NCBI GenBank assembly: GCA_029959905.1
Contig: JASCNZ010000001.1
Coordinates: 186,001-250,000, forward strand
Length of the DNA: 64,000 nucleotides
Direction of reading: 5' to 3'
From: Microbacteriaceae bacterium PS02344
GTDB lineage: Bacteria; Actinomycetota; Actinomycetes; Actinomycetales; Microbacteriaceae
Position 1 is the first letter of the stretch; the number at the start of each line of letters is the position of its first letter. Below the pieces are notes generated by a model. The model was not told where the DNA came from. It searched no databases and saw nothing but the letters and a program-made list of their open reading frames with translations. Of this stretch, positions 56,529-64,000 are shown one piece after another. A program made the position numbers and the translations under genes.

Positions 56529-57515
56529 TCACTCCGCCCAGGCGCGCAGCCGCTCCAGTCCCCAAGTGGTGACGATGCGCGCGGCGGGCACGCCCGCGCG
56601 CTCCGCCCGCTCCGCCCCGTGGTCGAGCAGCGACAGCTGCCCCGGCGCGTGCGCATCGGAGTCGATGGAGAACAGACAGCCCGCCTCCAGCGCGATCGCG
56701 ATGAGTTCGTCCGGAGGATCCTGCCGCTCCGGCCGGGAGTTGATCTCCACCGCGACTCCGTTCTCGGCGCAGGCGGCGAACACCGCCGCCGCGTCGAACT
56801 CGGAGGGCGGCCGGGTGCCCCGCTCCCCCTGCACCAACCGGCCCGTGCAGTGGCCGAGCACGTCGACACGCGGATCGGCGACCGCGCGGAGCATCCGCTT
56901 CGTCATGGAGCGCGCATCCATCCGCAACTTCGAGTGCACCGACGCGACGACGATGTCGAGCTCCGCGAGGAGGCCGTCCTCCTGGTCGAGCGAGCCGTCC
57001 TCGAGGATGTCGACCTCGATGCCTGCGAGGAGCGTGAATCCGTCGCCGGATTCGGCGCGGACGAGCGGGATCTGCTCGCGCAGACGCTCCGGCGAGAGCC
57101 CGCGCGCGACACGCAGTCGCGGCGAGTGGTCCGTGATGGCCTGGTACTCGTGTCCCTGGGCCCGAGCGGCAGCGGCCATGTCGGCGATCGAGGTCGTGCC
57201 GTCTGACCAATCGGTGTGCGCGTGCAGGTCGCCGCGCAGGCGGGCGCGGAGAGCCGAGGCGCGGGGCGGTTCCACCTCACCGCGGAGCTCGGTGAGATAC
57301 GCCGGAACCTCGCCCTTCTGGGCTTCCCGGATCACCGCGAACGTCGACTCGCCGATCCCGCGGCTCGCGCGCAGCGCGGCCGGATCGGTGCGCACATCGT
57401 CGGGCAAACCGGCGTAGGTCGCGGCGGCCTGACGGAAGGCCTTGGCCCGGTAGCGCGATGCCCGCTCCCGCTCGAGGAGGGAGGCGATCTCGAGGAGTGC
57501 GTCGACCGGGTCCAT
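56529..57515 (-). CDS. PHP-domain phosphoesterase (PolX-type)
   Basis: 328-aa protein. An N-terminal helix-hairpin-helix-like segment (about 1-100) precedes the PHP domain with metal-binding DLHAHTDWSDGTTS, ITDHSPR, EVDILEDG, HSKLRM, LGHCTGRL and IDSDAHAPGQL. This is the C-terminal half of bacterial PolX, without the polymerase. Likely a metal-dependent phosphatase or nuclease. The gap to trpD is 7 nt and both are leftward, so co-transcription is likely. Confidence 0.87.
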   Translation of the reverse strand: MDPVDALLEIASLLERERASRYRAKAFRQAAATYAGLPDDVRTDPAALRASRGIGESTFAVIREAQKGEVPAYLTELRGEVEPPRASALRARLRGDLHAHTDWSDGTTSIADMAAAARAQGHEYQAITDHSPRLRVARGLSPERLREQIPLVRAESGDGFTLLAGIEVDILEDGSLDQEDGLLAELDIVVASVHSKLRMDARSMTKRMLRAVADPRVDVLGHCTGRLVQGERGTRPPSEFDAAAVFAACAENGVAVEINSRPERQDPPDELIAIALEAGCLFSIDSDAHAPGQLSLLDHGAERAERAGVPAARIVTTWGLERLRAWAE

Positions 57516-57522
57516 GTGCGCC

Positions 57523-58587
57523 TCAGGCCTCCGCGAGCTCCCGGCTGGCGCCGATCCAGGCGTCCAGCTTGGCGGAGGCGCGCCCGTCGTCCACCGCGGC
57601 CGCGGCACGATCGTAGCCGCTGCGCAGACGCTCGAGAATGGGGTACTGCACCTGGGATGCGTCCTGGCTCAGCTCGTACGCGACGATGCCCGCAGCCGCA
57701 TTGAGGAGGACGATGTCCCGCACCGCCCCCATCTCTCCGGCCAGCGTGCGGCGCAGGATCTCGGCGTTGTGCTCGGGAGCGCCTCCGAGGAGGTCGTCCA
57801 GTTCGGCGAGGGGAATGCCCAGATCGCGCGGATCGAGGTCGTGCTCGTGCACATCGCCGCGCGTGACCTCCCAGATGCGGCTGTGACCGGTGGTCGTGAG
57901 CTCGTCGAGTCCGTCATCGCCGCGGAAGACGAGTGCGGTCGCCCCACGCGTCCGGAAGACGCCCGTGATGAGGGGAACGCGCTCGAGCTGCGCGACGCCC
58001 ACGGCGTTCGCCTCGGCGCGAGCGGGATTGCAGAGCGGGCCCAGCATGTTGAACACCGTCGGCACCCCCAGCTGCGACCGTACGGCCCCGGCGTGCCGGA
58101 ACCCCGGGTGGAACGCCCCGGCCCACGCGAAGGTGATGCCGGTGCGGTCGAGGATCGATGCCACCGCCGACGGGTCGAGCGCCAGCTCCAAGCCCAGGGC
58201 GCCGAGCACATCGGACGACCCGGAGGCCGAGCTGGCGGCACGGTTGCCGTGCTTCACCACGGGGATGCCGAGGGAGCCGATGATGACGGCCGCCGTCGTC
58301 GAGACGTTCACCGTACCGACGCGGTCCCCGCCCGTTCCGACGATGTCGAGCACGTTGGGCGAGACGGGCAGCGGGACGGCGGCCTCGAGGATCGCGTCGC
58401 GGAATCCGACGATCTCGTCGATGGTCTCGCCCTTGGCACGGAGGGCGACGAGGAAGCCGGCCAGCTGCGCTTCCGAGACCTCGCCCCGCATGATGCGGCG
58501 CATGGCCCAGGTCGACTCCCACACGCTCAGATCCCGCCGCTCGAGGAGCGTCGTGAGCAGGTCGGACCAGGTGAGCGTTTCAGCCAT
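57523..58587 (-). CDS. trpD: Anthranilate phosphoribosyltransferase
   Basis: 354-aa tryptophan-pathway enzyme joining PRPP and anthranilate. IVGTGGDRVGTVNVSTTAAV carries the PRPP-binding loop; KHGNRAASSASGSSDVL and NMLGPLCNPA are family motifs. ATG at 58587. It is not next to other trp genes here. Confidence 0.94.
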   Translation of the reverse strand: MAETLTWSDLLTTLLERRDLSVWESTWAMRRIMRGEVSEAQLAGFLVALRAKGETIDEIVGFRDAILEAAVPLPVSPNVLDIVGTGGDRVGTVNVSTTAAVIIGSLGIPVVKHGNRAASSASGSSDVLGALGLELALDPSAVASILDRTGITFAWAGAFHPGFRHAGAVRSQLGVPTVFNMLGPLCNPARAEANAVGVAQLERVPLITGVFRTRGATALVFRGDDGLDELTTTGHSRIWEVTRGDVHEHDLDPRDLGIPLAELDDLLGGAPEHNAEILRRTLAGEMGAVRDIVLLNAAAGIVAYELSQDASQVQYPILERLRSGYDRAAAAVDDGRASAKLDAWIGASRELAEA

Positions 58588-58695
58588 GTGTGCGATCCTA
58601 TCGGCGCGAGAAAACGTGCACCGCGGCACTCCGTCGGACCAGAAGCCTTCCAATGTGCGGTTTCCTGCGGATTCACCGTCGATTCGCAGTGTTTT

Positions 58696-58711
58696 CTTAG
58701 GGTCCCCTAAG
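58696..58711. promoter_or_regulatory. 16-bp palindrome upstream of ctaE
   Basis: CTTAGGGTCCCCTAAG has 7-bp perfect arms and a 2-nt centre, in the 191-bp divergent trpD/ctaE spacer and about 56 nt before the ctaE -10. It may be an operator; the arms resemble half iron boxes but the spacing is shorter than DtxR sites. Confidence 0.5.
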
Positions 58712-58766
58712 TGCAACACGGGCGGATCGGAGGCCGCCGGTGGGAGAATCACCCCCGCGGATCGGC

Positions 58767-58772
58767 CATAAT
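58767..58772 (+). promoter_or_regulatory. -10 box of the ctaE-qcr operon
   Basis: CATAAT ends 7 nt before the GTG at 58779, so the operon mRNA should start at the ctaE start codon. Confidence 0.45.
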
Positions 58773-58778
58773 GGAACG

Positions 58779-59432
58779 GTGACGACCTCAGCGACGTATG
58801 CCCCGGCGGCGAGAACCATCAAGCGGCCCAACCCGGTAGCTGTCGGCACCATTGTGTGGCTCGGCAGCGAGGTGATGTTCTTCGCGGGACTCTTCGCGAT
58901 CTACTTCACCCTCCGCAGCACCTCACCCGAGCTGTGGGCCGACCGCACAGACCTGCTCAACGTTCCGTTCGCAGCGGTCAACACGGCTGTCCTCGTCCTC
59001 TCCTCCTTCACGTGCCAGATGGGCGTGTTCGCGGCAGAGGACCTGCAGCCCTACCGCATCGCCAAGGGGCAGAAGAACGCCGCTGGTCGCCGCCGCCTGT
59101 TCGGCTGGGGCATGGTCGAGTGGTTCTTCCTCACCTTCGCCCTGGGAGCCGTCTTCGTCTCCGGTCAGGTGTGGGAGTACGCGCAGCTCGTCGCGGAGGG
59201 CATGCCGATCCAGGCCGACGCCTACGCCTCGGCCTTCTACCTGACGACCGGCTTCCACGCCCTGCACGTCACTGGCGGACTCATCGCGTTCCTGCTCGTG
59301 ATCGGCCGTGCGTACGCCGTCAAGAACTTCCGGCACAAGGAGGCGACCTCCTCGATCGTGGTGTCCTACTACTGGCACTTCGTCGACGTCGTCTGGATCG
59401 TGCTGTTCTTCGTTATCTACTTCCTGAAATAA
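58779..59432 (+). CDS. ctaE: Cytochrome c oxidase subunit III
   Basis: 217-aa membrane protein with five helices ([100 protein letters not shown]), the shape of subunit III. It is part of the aa3 oxidase in the bcc-aa3 supercomplex. The ATG at 58740 in the same frame lies before the -10; GTG 58779 is preferred. First gene of the operon. Confidence 0.95.
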   Translation: MTTSATYAPAARTIKRPNPVAVGTIVWLGSEVMFFAGLFAIYFTLRSTSPELWADRTDLLNVPFAAVNTAVLVLSSFTCQMGVFAAEDLQPYRIAKGQKNAAGRRRLFGWGMVEWFFLTFALGAVFVSGQVWEYAQLVAEGMPIQADAYASAFYLTTGFHALHVTGGLIAFLLVIGRAYAVKNFRHKEATSSIVVSYYWHFVDVVWIVLFFVIYFLK

Positions 59433-59452
59433 GAGCGGAGCTGATCCCCGAG

Positions 59453-60253
59453 ATGGCACGAGAGAAGAAGCGCCGTTCTGGCGGTCGTCGCAGCCCCCTG
59501 GCTGCTGCGGCCCTCATCGGAGCAGGACTCATGATCACCGGCGCCGTGTACGCCGGAGCATCCGCGGCCTTCGCCGCGACCGACGCGCCGACCGCGTCGA
59601 CCGAGCTCACGGTAGAGGACGGCGAGAAGCTGTTCCAGGCGAACTGCGCCACCTGCCACGGTCTCGACCTCCAGGGAACGCCCAACGGCCCGAGCCTCTA
59701 CGGCGTCGGCGAGCTCGCGGTCGAGTTCCAGGTCTCGACCGGCCGGATGCCGCTGCAGATGCAGGGCCCGCAGGCCCCGCAGAAGCACCCGCAGTTCACC
59801 GAGCCGCAGATTCTCGCGATGGCGAAGTACGTCCAGGCGGAGGCCCCCGGCCCCACGTTCCCGGAAGACGAGATCATCGACGGTGAGGGCGACGTCTCGC
59901 ACGGCGCCGAACTGTTCCGCGTCAACTGCGCGATGTGCCACAACGTGGCCGCCGCCGGTGGCGCGCTCACCGAGGGCAAGTACGCTCCGCCGATCACCAG
60001 CACCAGCGCGCTGCACATCTACGCCGCGATGGTCACCGGTCCGCAGAACATGCCCGTCTTCGGCGACATGAACCTGTCGGACGAGGACAAGCGCGACATC
60101 ATCTCCGCACTGCTGTACCAGCAGCAGTCCGTTCAGCCCGGCGGCTTCTCGCTCGGCTCCCTCGGCCCCGTCTCCGAGGGACTGTTCGCCTGGATCTTCG
60201 GCATCGGCGCTCTTGTCGCCGTGACCGTGTGGATCACGGCGAAGTCCAACTGA
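59453..60253 (+). CDS. qcrC: Cytochrome bc1 complex diheme cytochrome c subunit
   Basis: 266-aa protein with an N-terminal anchor or signal (AAAALIGAGLMITGAVYAGA), two c-type heme sites C65-A-T-C68-H69 and CAMCH near 165, and a C-terminal transmembrane helix (LFAWIFGIGALVAVTVWIT). It carries electrons from the Rieske centre to the aa3 oxidase within the supercomplex, replacing soluble cytochrome c. ATG at 59453. Confidence 0.95.
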   Translation: MAREKKRRSGGRRSPLAAAALIGAGLMITGAVYAGASAAFAATDAPTASTELTVEDGEKLFQANCATCHGLDLQGTPNGPSLYGVGELAVEFQVSTGRMPLQMQGPQAPQKHPQFTEPQILAMAKYVQAEAPGPTFPEDEIIDGEGDVSHGAELFRVNCAMCHNVAAAGGALTEGKYAPPITSTSALHIYAAMVTGPQNMPVFGDMNLSDEDKRDIISALLYQQQSVQPGGFSLGSLGPVSEGLFAWIFGIGALVAVTVWITAKSN

Positions 60254-60289
60254 CGCTTATTCATCGAAGAGGAACGTACGAGGAGCACC

Positions 60290-61366
60290 ATGGCACACGA
60301 CGACGACTCGAAGGCTCTGGACAGGGCCTACCAGCCCTCGCCGGGGCTGGGTGTCGCAGTCAGCGACCCCGTGGAGAACCCGGGGCTGCCGCCGCACCGG
60401 GAGCGGATGACCGATAAGGACCCGCGCGTCGAGAAGACGGCGGTCCGCACGGTCTACACCCTGTTCTACCTCTCGCTCGCGGGAAGCATCTGGGCCGTCG
60501 CGGCCTACATGCTGTTCCCGATCGAGAGCGGCGCGCTCATCGACATCCGACAGAACAACCTGTTCATCGGTCTCGGCATCGGCCTGGCTCTGCTGTCGCT
60601 CGGCCTCGGCGCGATCCACTGGGCGAAGGCGCTCATGGCCGACAAGGAGCACATCGAGCTCCGCCACCCCACCCGCGGCAAGGACACCACCCGCGACGGT
60701 GCGATCGCGGCATTCGCCGCTGCGAACGAGGAGTCCGGCTTCGGGCGCCGCACGATGATCCGCAACTCGCTCTTCGCAGCAGTCGTCGCGTCGATCATCC
60801 CGGGTGTCACGCTCTTCCGCGGCCTGGCGCCGCACGCCACCCCGGAGGACCCGCACGCCGGAGACCCGGTGCACCTGCTCAAGCACACGATGTGGGAAGA
60901 GGGCATGCGTCTCGTCCGCGACCCGGACGGCACCCCGATCCGCGCTGCCGAGGTCACCCTCGGCTCCGCCTTCCACGTCATCCCCGCCGACCTCGCCGAG
61001 CTCAGCCACCACGACGGCTACCTCGAGGAGAAGGCGAAGGCCATCGTGCTGATGATGCGCCTGCGCCCCGAGCAGCTGAAGGAGGCCGAGGACCGCAAGG
61101 ACTGGTCGTACGACGGCATCGTCGCGTACTCGAAGGTCTGCACCCATGTGGGATGCCCCGTAGCCCTCTACGAGCAGCAGACGCACCACCTCCTCTGCCC
61201 CTGCCACCAGTCGCAGTTCGACGTCACGGATCACGCCAAGGTCATCTTCGGACCGGCCGCCCGTCCGCTGCCGCAGCTGCCCATCACCGTCGACGACGAG
61301 GGCTATCTCGTCGCGCGGAGTGACTTCACCGAGCCCGTCGGCCCGAGCTTCTGGGAGCGCCATTGA
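60290..61366 (+). CDS. qcrA: Cytochrome bc1 complex Rieske iron-sulfur subunit
   Basis: 358-aa protein with three N-terminal transmembrane helices (about 55-70, 88-105, 165-185), the actinobacterial long form. The C-terminal Rieske domain has CTHVGCPVALYEQQ and CPCHQSQFDV binding the 2Fe-2S cluster by two Cys and two His. Its TGA stop overlaps the next start (TTGA). Confidence 0.95.
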   Translation: MAHDDDSKALDRAYQPSPGLGVAVSDPVENPGLPPHRERMTDKDPRVEKTAVRTVYTLFYLSLAGSIWAVAAYMLFPIESGALIDIRQNNLFIGLGIGLALLSLGLGAIHWAKALMADKEHIELRHPTRGKDTTRDGAIAAFAAANEESGFGRRTMIRNSLFAAVVASIIPGVTLFRGLAPHATPEDPHAGDPVHLLKHTMWEEGMRLVRDPDGTPIRAAEVTLGSAFHVIPADLAELSHHDGYLEEKAKAIVLMMRLRPEQLKEAEDRKDWSYDGIVAYSKVCTHVGCPVALYEQQTHHLLCPCHQSQFDVTDHAKVIFGPAARPLPQLPITVDDEGYLVARSDFTEPVGPSFWERH

Positions 61367-63177
61367 GCACCGCAACGCTGTCCAAAGAGGACAAGGACAC
61401 CAAGGCGCCCCTGGGCGGACGATTCGTCGGCGCCGCATCGAACTACCTCGATGAGCGCACCAGCATGTCGGGCATCGTCAAGGAGCTCGGCCGCAAGATC
61501 TTCCCCGACCACTGGTCGTTCATGCTCGGTGAGATCGCGCTGTGGAGCTTCGTGGTCGTGTTCCTCTCGGGGACCTTCCTGACGTTCTTCTTCCAGGCAT
61601 CGATGGTCGAGACGCACTACACGGGCGCATACGCACCCATGCGCGGTATCGAGATGTCGGCGGCGCTGGAGTCGACGCTGCACATCTCGTTCGACCTCCG
61701 CGGTGGCCTGCTGGTCCGCCAGATCCACCACTGGGCGGCGCTGGTCTTCATCGCCGGCATCGGCGTGCACATGCTCCGCGTGTTCTTCACCGGTGCGTTC
61801 CGCAAGCCGCGCGAGCTCAACTGGGTCATCGGCTTCGTCCTCTTCATCCTCGCGATGGCCGAGGGCTTCACCGGCTACTCCCTCCCCGACGACCTGCTCT
61901 CGGGCAACGGCCTCCGCATCATCGACGGAATGATCAAGGGTCTCCCCCTGATCGGCACGTGGACCTCGTTCCTCCTCTTCGGCGGCGAGTTCCCCGGCAC
62001 CGACATCGTCGGACGCCTGTACACGCTGCACATCCTGCTGCTGCCGATGATGGTGATCGCCTTCATCGCGCTGCACCTGATGCTCATGATCATCAACAAG
62101 CACACGCAGTTCGCGGGCCCCGGTCGCACGAACGACAACGTCGTGGGCTACCCGATGATGCCCGTGTACATGTCGAAGATGGGCGGCTACCTGTTCATCG
62201 TCTTCGGCACGATCGTGCTGATCGCGACGTTCTTCCAGATCAACCCGATCTGGAACTACGGCCCCTACGACCCGTCCCCCGTCTCGGCTGGAACCCAGCC
62301 CGACTGGTACATCGGCTTCGCCGACGGTGCGCTGCGTCTGGCCCCGTCGAACCTCGACATCGTCTTCCTCGACCACACCTGGTCGTTCGGAATCCTGCTG
62401 CCGGTCGCCGTGCTCGGTCTCTTCATCGTCGTCGTCGCGATCTACCCGTTCCTCGAGGCGTGGATCACCGGTGACAAGCGCGAGCACCACATCGCTCAGC
62501 GCCCGCGCAACGCCGCGACGCGCACCGCGATCGGTGTCGCCGGCGTCGTGTTCTACGCCGTGCTGTGGGCGGCCGCATCGTCCGACCTCATCGCCACGCA
62601 CTTCATGCTGACGATGGAGGGCGTGATCCACACCCTCCAGGCCCTGCTGTTCATCGGACCGATCCTCAGCTACTTCGTCACGAAGCGCATCTGCCTCGCC
62701 CTGCAGAAGAAGGACCGCGAGATCGTGCTCCACGGCTTCGAGTCGGGCCGTATCGTGCGCCTTCCCGGCGGCGAGTTCATCGAGGTCCACCAGCCGGTCG
62801 ACAAGTACGACCGCTGGAAGCTGATCGACGTCGACGGATACGAGCCTCTGGTGGTGCGCCCCAACGCCAAGGGACGCATCCCCTGGACGGAGAACTTCCG
62901 CTCCTCGCTGTCGCGCTGGTTCTTCGAGGACCGTCTCGCCCCGCTCACGCAGGCCGAGGTCGCCGCGGCGGATGCTCACCAGCATCACGTCATCGAGCAG
63001 GAAGCCGCTGCCGAGACCGCCGAGATCCAGGGCGCTCACGAGCGCGCCGGGTTCCCGGATGCCCCGCTCGAGGCGACGGAGGACCACGTCGACGAGACGC
63101 CGAACACGCCCAGCACGGTGATCGCCACCGAGCCCGTGAAGAAGCCTCGCAAGAAGAAGGCGGACGACGACAAGTAA
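61363..63177 (+). CDS. qcrB: Cytochrome bc1 complex cytochrome b subunit
   Basis: 604-aa integral membrane protein with about eight helices. Heme b ligands are visible in QIHHWAALVFIAGIGVHMLR and LPMMVIAFIALHLMLMIINK; the quinol-site motif is TQPDWYIGFADGALRL (PDWY in place of PEWY). The C-terminal 100 residues are cytosolic, charged, with a basic end KKPRKKKADDDK, longer than in mycobacterial QcrB. It begins with a rare TTG at 61363, overlapping the qcrA stop; no better start exists upstream. Confidence 0.93.
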   Translation: MSTATLSKEDKDTKAPLGGRFVGAASNYLDERTSMSGIVKELGRKIFPDHWSFMLGEIALWSFVVVFLSGTFLTFFFQASMVETHYTGAYAPMRGIEMSAALESTLHISFDLRGGLLVRQIHHWAALVFIAGIGVHMLRVFFTGAFRKPRELNWVIGFVLFILAMAEGFTGYSLPDDLLSGNGLRIIDGMIKGLPLIGTWTSFLLFGGEFPGTDIVGRLYTLHILLLPMMVIAFIALHLMLMIINKHTQFAGPGRTNDNVVGYPMMPVYMSKMGGYLFIVFGTIVLIATFFQINPIWNYGPYDPSPVSAGTQPDWYIGFADGALRLAPSNLDIVFLDHTWSFGILLPVAVLGLFIVVVAIYPFLEAWITGDKREHHIAQRPRNAATRTAIGVAGVVFYAVLWAAASSDLIATHFMLTMEGVIHTLQALLFIGPILSYFVTKRICLALQKKDREIVLHGFESGRIVRLPGGEFIEVHQPVDKYDRWKLIDVDGYEPLVVRPNAKGRIPWTENFRSSLSRWFFEDRLAPLTQAEVAAADAHQHHVIEQEAAAETAEIQGAHERAGFPDAPLEATEDHVDETPNTPSTVIATEPVKKPRKKKADDDK

Positions 63178-63190
63178 GTCGTCCCCGCGT

Positions 63191-63229
63191 CAGAGAGGGC
63201 CCTGTCCGCATCGGACAGGGCCCTCTCTG
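63191..63229. terminator. Terminator of the ctaE-qcr operon
   Basis: Perfect 18-bp stem (CAGAGAGGGCCCTGTCCG with its complement), 3-nt loop. Confidence 0.9.
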
Positions 63230-63252
63230 CATGCTCTGGAAGGATGGAGCAC

Positions 63253-63675
63253 ATGACATCTGTGGTCCGCTTGATCCGCTCGGATTCGCTCGCCTCCGCC
63301 CCCTATGCACACGCGGCGACAGCACCCGAGAATGCACGCCTGATCTTCCTGGCCGGCGCGTGTCCGCTCGAAGACGACGGCAGCACCACCGCGCCGGGCG
63401 ATTACGCCGCCCAGGCGGCCCGATGCGTGCAGACCCTGGAGCAAGCGCTCCACGCCGCCGACGCGACCCTCACGGATGTCCTCAGTACACGCGTCCTCGT
63501 CGCATCGGGACGGCAGAAGGACCTGGTCGCGGCCTGGGATGTCGTACACGCCGCGTTCGGCTCGCACGACGTGCCCAGCACCTTGCTCGGGGTCGCCGCG
63601 CTCGGCTACGACCAGCAGTTGGTCGAGATCGAAGCCATCGCGGCAGTCGCTGCGGACCTGGAGGGCCGGGCGTGA
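63253..63675 (+). CDS. RidA-family protein
   Basis: 140-aa YjgF/RidA-like protein. Pattern: ARLIFLAGACPLEDDGSTTA, AAQAARCVQTLEQALHAADA, TLTDVLSTRVLVASGRQKDL, LLGVAALGYDQQLVEIEAIA. Canonical RidA hydrolyses reactive enamines/imines; the key Arg (S-T-R-V) is present. ATG 63253 is favoured because GGAAGG is 9 nt before it, against 0 nt for ATG 63244. Coupled to the next gene (GTGA). Confidence 0.85.
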   Translation: MTSVVRLIRSDSLASAPYAHAATAPENARLIFLAGACPLEDDGSTTAPGDYAAQAARCVQTLEQALHAADATLTDVLSTRVLVASGRQKDLVAAWDVVHAAFGSHDVPSTLLGVAALGYDQQLVEIEAIAAVAADLEGRA

Positions 63676-64000
63676 CCTTCTGCCTGCGCGCGGCACAGCC
63701 CTCCGACGCCGAGTACATCGAAGCGATCGAGAACGCCGCCGACGCCCTGCTGCGCGATGCCCTCGGAGCCACCGACTGGCCGCCGGCGGAGCAGGGAACG
63801 ACACGTCTCTCCGCGCCCGGCTTCACGCTCGTCGCCGTCGACGACGACCACTCCCCTATCGGATTCGTGCAGGTCCTCGACGCGGACGGACACGCCCATC
63901 TGGAGCAGCTGTCGGTACTCCCGCGCCACGGACGTCGGGGCATCGGACGGGCTCTCGTCGAGGCGGCGATGGAAGAAGCACAGGCACGCGGTTACTCCCG
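63672..64000 (+). CDS. GNAT-family acetyltransferase, N-terminal part (window edge)
   Basis: Starts at GTG 63672, overlapping the RidA gene stop. Reads MTFCLRAAQPSDAEYIEAIE, then FTLVAVDDDHSPIGFVQVLD and HLEQLSVLPRHGRRGIGRAL, the last being the acetyl-CoA binding motif A. 109 codons are visible and the C-terminus is outside the window. Substrate unknown. Confidence 0.85.
   Translation, partial: MTFCLRAAQPSDAEYIEAIENAADALLRDALGATDWPPAEQGTTRLSAPGFTLVAVDDDHSPIGFVQVLDADGHAHLEQLSVLPRHGRRGIGRALVEAAMEEAQARGYS

Overview
The window is high-GC actinobacterial chromosome, most likely Microbacteriaceae (Microbacterium or a close relative). The indicators are an RNase E/G next to a VKOR-ndk-DUF4233-folC-ileS block, rbpA, whiA, a T-box before ileS, an actinobacterial cytochrome bcc operon (ctaE-qcrC-qcrA-qcrB), and several genes whose start codon lies 7-8 nt after a -10 box (leaderless mRNAs).

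Layout. 1-3434: rpmA (cut by the window edge), rplU, a DUF4031 gene and the RNase E/G gene. 3611-12856: a foreign, lower-GC element of about 9.2 kb lodged between the divergent rne and VKOR genes. It has a tyrosine integrase at its left end, a serine recombinase with a palindromic upstream site, a DNA-binding-like protein, several unrecognised genes, a noncoding block of at least seven consecutive perfect hairpins, an origin-like noncoding region, two proteins carrying an RNxxxH (HEPN-like) motif near its two ends, and a two-gene unit of a 332-aa soluble protein plus a four-helix membrane protein. No capsid, conjugation or classical replication gene is recognisable, so it looks like a small integrative element, satellite or integrated plasmid with defence-like cargo.

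12948-19372: VKOR, ndk, DUF4233, folC and ileS with its T-box leader. 19490-24820: a frameshifted DUF559-type remnant and a peptide-type ABC transporter (binding protein, two permeases, fused double ATPase). 25002-29163: valS with a coupled 71-aa ORF, and clpX. 29319-33556: a deoxyribose catabolic operon (SorC/DeoR-type regulator, deoC, two aldehyde dehydrogenase-like genes). 33709-37125: clpP2, clpP1, a TPR-like gene and tig. 37189-37440: tRNA-Pro(TGG) and tRNA-Gly(TCC). 37535-43247: an anchored HEVGH metallopeptidase-like protein, rbpA, secG, tpiA, pgk, gap and sod. 43433-53841: whiA, rapZ, uvrC, uvrA, an OhrR-like regulator divergent from a small zinc-ribbon gene, uvrB and coaE. 53922-58587: rpsA, a 5'-3' exonuclease, a PHP protein and trpD. 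58779-63177: ctaE-qcrC-qcrA-qcrB. 63253-64000: a RidA-family gene and the start of a GNAT acetyltransferase.

The core genes form conventional, tightly coupled operons, many with ATGA, GTGA or TGATG overlaps, separated by strong hairpin terminators. The unexplained biology is concentrated in the 3.6-12.9 kb element.
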